64,000 nt of DNA from CAVPCZ01 sp963779225. Its GTDB lineage: Bacteria > Bacteroidota > Ignavibacteria > UBA10030 > UBA6906. The notes below the pieces were generated by a model. It was not told where the DNA came from and ran no database searches. It saw only the letters and a program-made list of their open reading frames with translations. The stretch is taken from contig CAVZWW010000003.1 of NCBI GenBank assembly GCA_963779225.1, forward strand, positions 248,001 through 312,000, read 5' to 3'. The translations under genes and the position numbers were made by a program. Below are positions 62,390 through 64,000 of this stretch, piece by piece; positions within the stretch are counted from its first letter, which is position 1, and every line of letters begins with the position of its first letter.

Positions 62390-63862
62390 ATGGCGCACAT
62401 GCATGCTCGTCTGGTCGGTGTTCTCCTCTTCGCGGGTATGATAACGAACAGCGCCGCGCAGCCCGTGACGATTGTCAATGCCTTCCCCGGGCTCTCCTTT
62501 TCACAGCCGGTGCTGCTCACCTCCCCGCCGGATGGTACCAACCGGAACTTCGTTGTTCAGCAAGGCGGTCAGATTCTTGTGTTTCAGAACGACTCCGCCG
62601 CCGCCGCAACCGGCGTGTTCTTGAATATTGCCGGCAAGCTCAGCTCCACGGGTGGAGAACAGGGATTGCTCGGGCTCGCTTTTCACCCCTTGTTTGCCGT
62701 AAACAGGACGTTCTACATCAATTACACGGCGCCGGCACCGGCACCGTCCGCATGTCGTACGGTCATCGCACGGTATACCGTTCCTTCCGGCTCACCGGAC
62801 GCCGCTGATCCCTTCAGCGAAGTGCGCATCCTGGAGATCGATCAGCCATATTCCAACCACAATGGCGGGATGATCGCCTTTGGGAATGATGGCAATCTGT
62901 ATATCGGCATGGGCGATGGAGGCGATAGCAATGATCCGGATAACGTCGCACAGAACCGCTCGTCGCTGCTGGGAAAAATTCTCCGGATCAACGTCGACGA
63001 CACCACGGGGGGAAAAGGATACGGCATTCCACCCGACAATCCCTATGCCGGCACAGCACAGGGTTTCAGGCAGGAAATCTACGCGTATGGATTCCGGAAC
63101 CCCTGGCGATTCAGCATCGATGGACCGACAGGGGAGCTCTGGGCGGGTGATGTCGGGCAGGGGGCCCGGGAGGAACTCGACCTTGTCAGGAAGGGAGGGA
63201 ATTACGGCTGGAAGATCATGGAAGGCAGTATCTGCCGGCCTCCCACCACAGGGTGTGACACGACCGGACTTGTCGTCCCGGTCAAGGAGTACGGCCGTGC
63301 ACTCGGATTTTCCGTCACCGGAGGCTACGTGTATCGCGGATCAGCCCGCCCCGAGCTGCGGGGTGCGTACATCTACGGTGATTACGGCAGCGGGCGCATC
63401 TGGATGCTCAGGCGGAACAATGGTGTTCTGACGGCGGATTCACTGCTGATCGACACGCCCTATGCTCTTTCCGGATTCGGAACCGACCGGAACGGAGAGT
63501 TGTACATCCTCGCCTATGCGGGAAGCACCCCGACATCCCTGTACCGATTCGCCGCCCTGCCGGCAACGTCCGTTCGTACCCCTGATGATGCCGGCGGGGG
63601 TTCGGTGTGGCTCGGCGAGGCATTTCCGAATCCCTGCAACCCTTCCGTCACCCTGCGCTTTCGTCTTGCTGCGGCCGCCCGGGCGAGTCTTTCACTCTAC
63701 GATTTGTCTGGCCGGCTTGTGCTCCCGCTCGTGGATGCCGGCCTTACCGCCGGGGAACACGAAGTGCACATCGATGCCTCCCGCCTTGCGAGCGGGATAT
63801 ACTTCTATCGGTTGACGGCAGCGGGACAGACAGCAAGTCGCACCTTCATTGTGGTCCGGTAA
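62390..63862 (+). CDS. Secreted PQQ-type sugar dehydrogenase with T9SS sorting domain
   Basis: 490 residues: signal peptide (about 1-24), a six-bladed glucose/sorbosone-dehydrogenase-type propeller (about 26-385) with NHNGGMIAFG (catalytic His), IGMGDGGDS and FRNPWRFSID, and a C-terminal sorting domain with AFPNPCNPSVTL and ASGIYFYRLTA. It oxidises an aldose or a similar alcohol if loaded with PQQ; no pqq genes are in the window. It is the second such enzyme in a row, a likely duplication of the gene upstream with loss of the Ig and Fn3 domains. Confidence 0.88.
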   Translation: MAHMHARLVGVLLFAGMITNSAAQPVTIVNAFPGLSFSQPVLLTSPPDGTNRNFVVQQGGQILVFQNDSAAAATGVFLNIAGKLSSTGGEQGLLGLAFHPLFAVNRTFYINYTAPAPAPSACRTVIARYTVPSGSPDAADPFSEVRILEIDQPYSNHNGGMIAFGNDGNLYIGMGDGGDSNDPDNVAQNRSSLLGKILRINVDDTTGGKGYGIPPDNPYAGTAQGFRQEIYAYGFRNPWRFSIDGPTGELWAGDVGQGAREELDLVRKGGNYGWKIMEGSICRPPTTGCDTTGLVVPVKEYGRALGFSVTGGYVYRGSARPELRGAYIYGDYGSGRIWMLRRNNGVLTADSLLIDTPYALSGFGTDRNGELYILAYAGSTPTSLYRFAALPATSVRTPDDAGGGSVWLGEAFPNPCNPSVTLRFRLAAAARASLSLYDLSGRLVLPLVDAGLTAGEHEVHIDASRLASGIYFYRLTAAGQTASRTFIVVR

Positions 63863-63867
63863 AAGCC

Positions 63868-64000
63868 CTACCGTGATCGTTTTATCGCCACAAGTGTTTT
63901 GTCGTCTGAATACTCCGCCATTTTGTTAAAAATCTGTACCTCTTCAAGAATCCGCTGACAGATTTCACGCGGCTTCCGTTTCCGGTGTTGTTTCAGGCTG
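63868..64000 (-). CDS. C-terminal end of an unidentified protein (partial)
   Basis: On the minus strand an open frame enters from the window edge and stops at 63868-63870 (TAG). The visible 43 residues are basic and charged and include EICQRILEEVQIFNKM. No family can be recognised from so short a tail. It converges with the second sugar dehydrogenase gene. The reading frame could be chance, but it is open over its full visible length. Confidence 0.4.
   Translation of the reverse strand, partial: SLKQHRKRKPREICQRILEEVQIFNKMAEYSDDKTLVAIKRSR

Noticed and set aside
63890..63900. TTTTGTCGTC sequence resembling the half-site of the PolB2 operators
   Set aside because: Only one half-site is present, inside a probable coding frame, and no palindrome forms.
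1..64000. tRNA, rRNA, CRISPR arrays and insertion sequences
   Set aside because: Reading the intergenic stretches on both strands showed no tRNA-like cloverleaf with TTCGA loop, no rRNA-like segments, no regularly spaced repeats and no transposase-type ORF.

Overview
The window is about 60% GC and reads as the chromosome of a free-living, Gram-negative bacterium of the FCB group (Bacteroidota/Chlorobiota side, Ignavibacteria-like). The evidence is Kdo transferase and a heptosyltransferase-type enzyme (LPS core), a DUF5686 outer-membrane protein, a tricorn-like exported protein, and three proteins ending in NPFNP-type C-terminal sorting domains of the type IX secretion system. Promoters with TTGACA-like and TATAAT-like boxes can be read in several places. 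I see no rRNA, tRNA, CRISPR array, transposase or integrase.

Layout. 1-11230 (minus) is one tightly packed run, in transcription order: MoxR-type ATPase, VWA protein, hisA, purE, a PfkB-type kinase, an RmlD-like reductase, serS, two halves of a heterodimeric ABC exporter, and fbp (cut by the window edge). 11310-24189 (plus) is an envelope and housekeeping run: heptosyltransferase-like protein, waaA, larC, an M49-like lipoprotein (frameshifted), an SDR, murB, a HAD phosphatase, small proteins, priA and a HEGYPGHH metallopeptidase-like protein. 24143-27732 (minus) is a four-gene cassette: a CxxC zinc protein, a degenerate RecA/RadA-like ATPase, a small helical protein and an archaeal PolB2-type family-B DNA polymerase. 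27902-33656 (plus) holds a Yip1-type membrane protein, a DUF72 protein, two small membrane proteins and a UvrD-type helicase cut in two by a homocysteine methyltransferase gene. 33657-37067 holds a gene remnant, a T9SS-secreted repeat protein and a decayed partial copy of it. 37068-40377 (minus) carries an SDR, a metallo-beta-lactamase-fold protein (frameshifted) and a flavoprotein. 40480-54461 (plus) carries a DUF5686 protein, glycogen phosphorylase, an ECF sigma/anti-sigma/TonB-domain trio, the pnt transhydrogenase operon and a tricorn-like protein. 54498-60196 (mostly minus) has folA-thyA, an ABC-2 exporter, a protein of fourfold repeats (plus strand) and a pseudouridine synthase. The end has two secreted PQQ-type sugar dehydrogenases.

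The most interesting part is the 24.1-27.8 kb cassette. It resembles the archaeal PolB2 / RadA-like / small helical protein neighbourhood that has been linked to DNA-damage tolerance. Its promoter (TTGACA, 17 bp, TATCCT) carries a 16-bp palindrome between the -35 and -10 boxes and a second near-identical palindrome exactly 32 bp upstream, which looks like a repressed, inducible damage-response operon. The second striking feature is the helicase split by an unrelated enzyme gene between motifs IV and V.

Several genes (M49-like, M49/SDR boundary, metallo-beta-lactamase, T9SS remnant) are broken by single-base changes at or beside homopolymer runs. These could be sequencing errors rather than biology and should be treated with caution.
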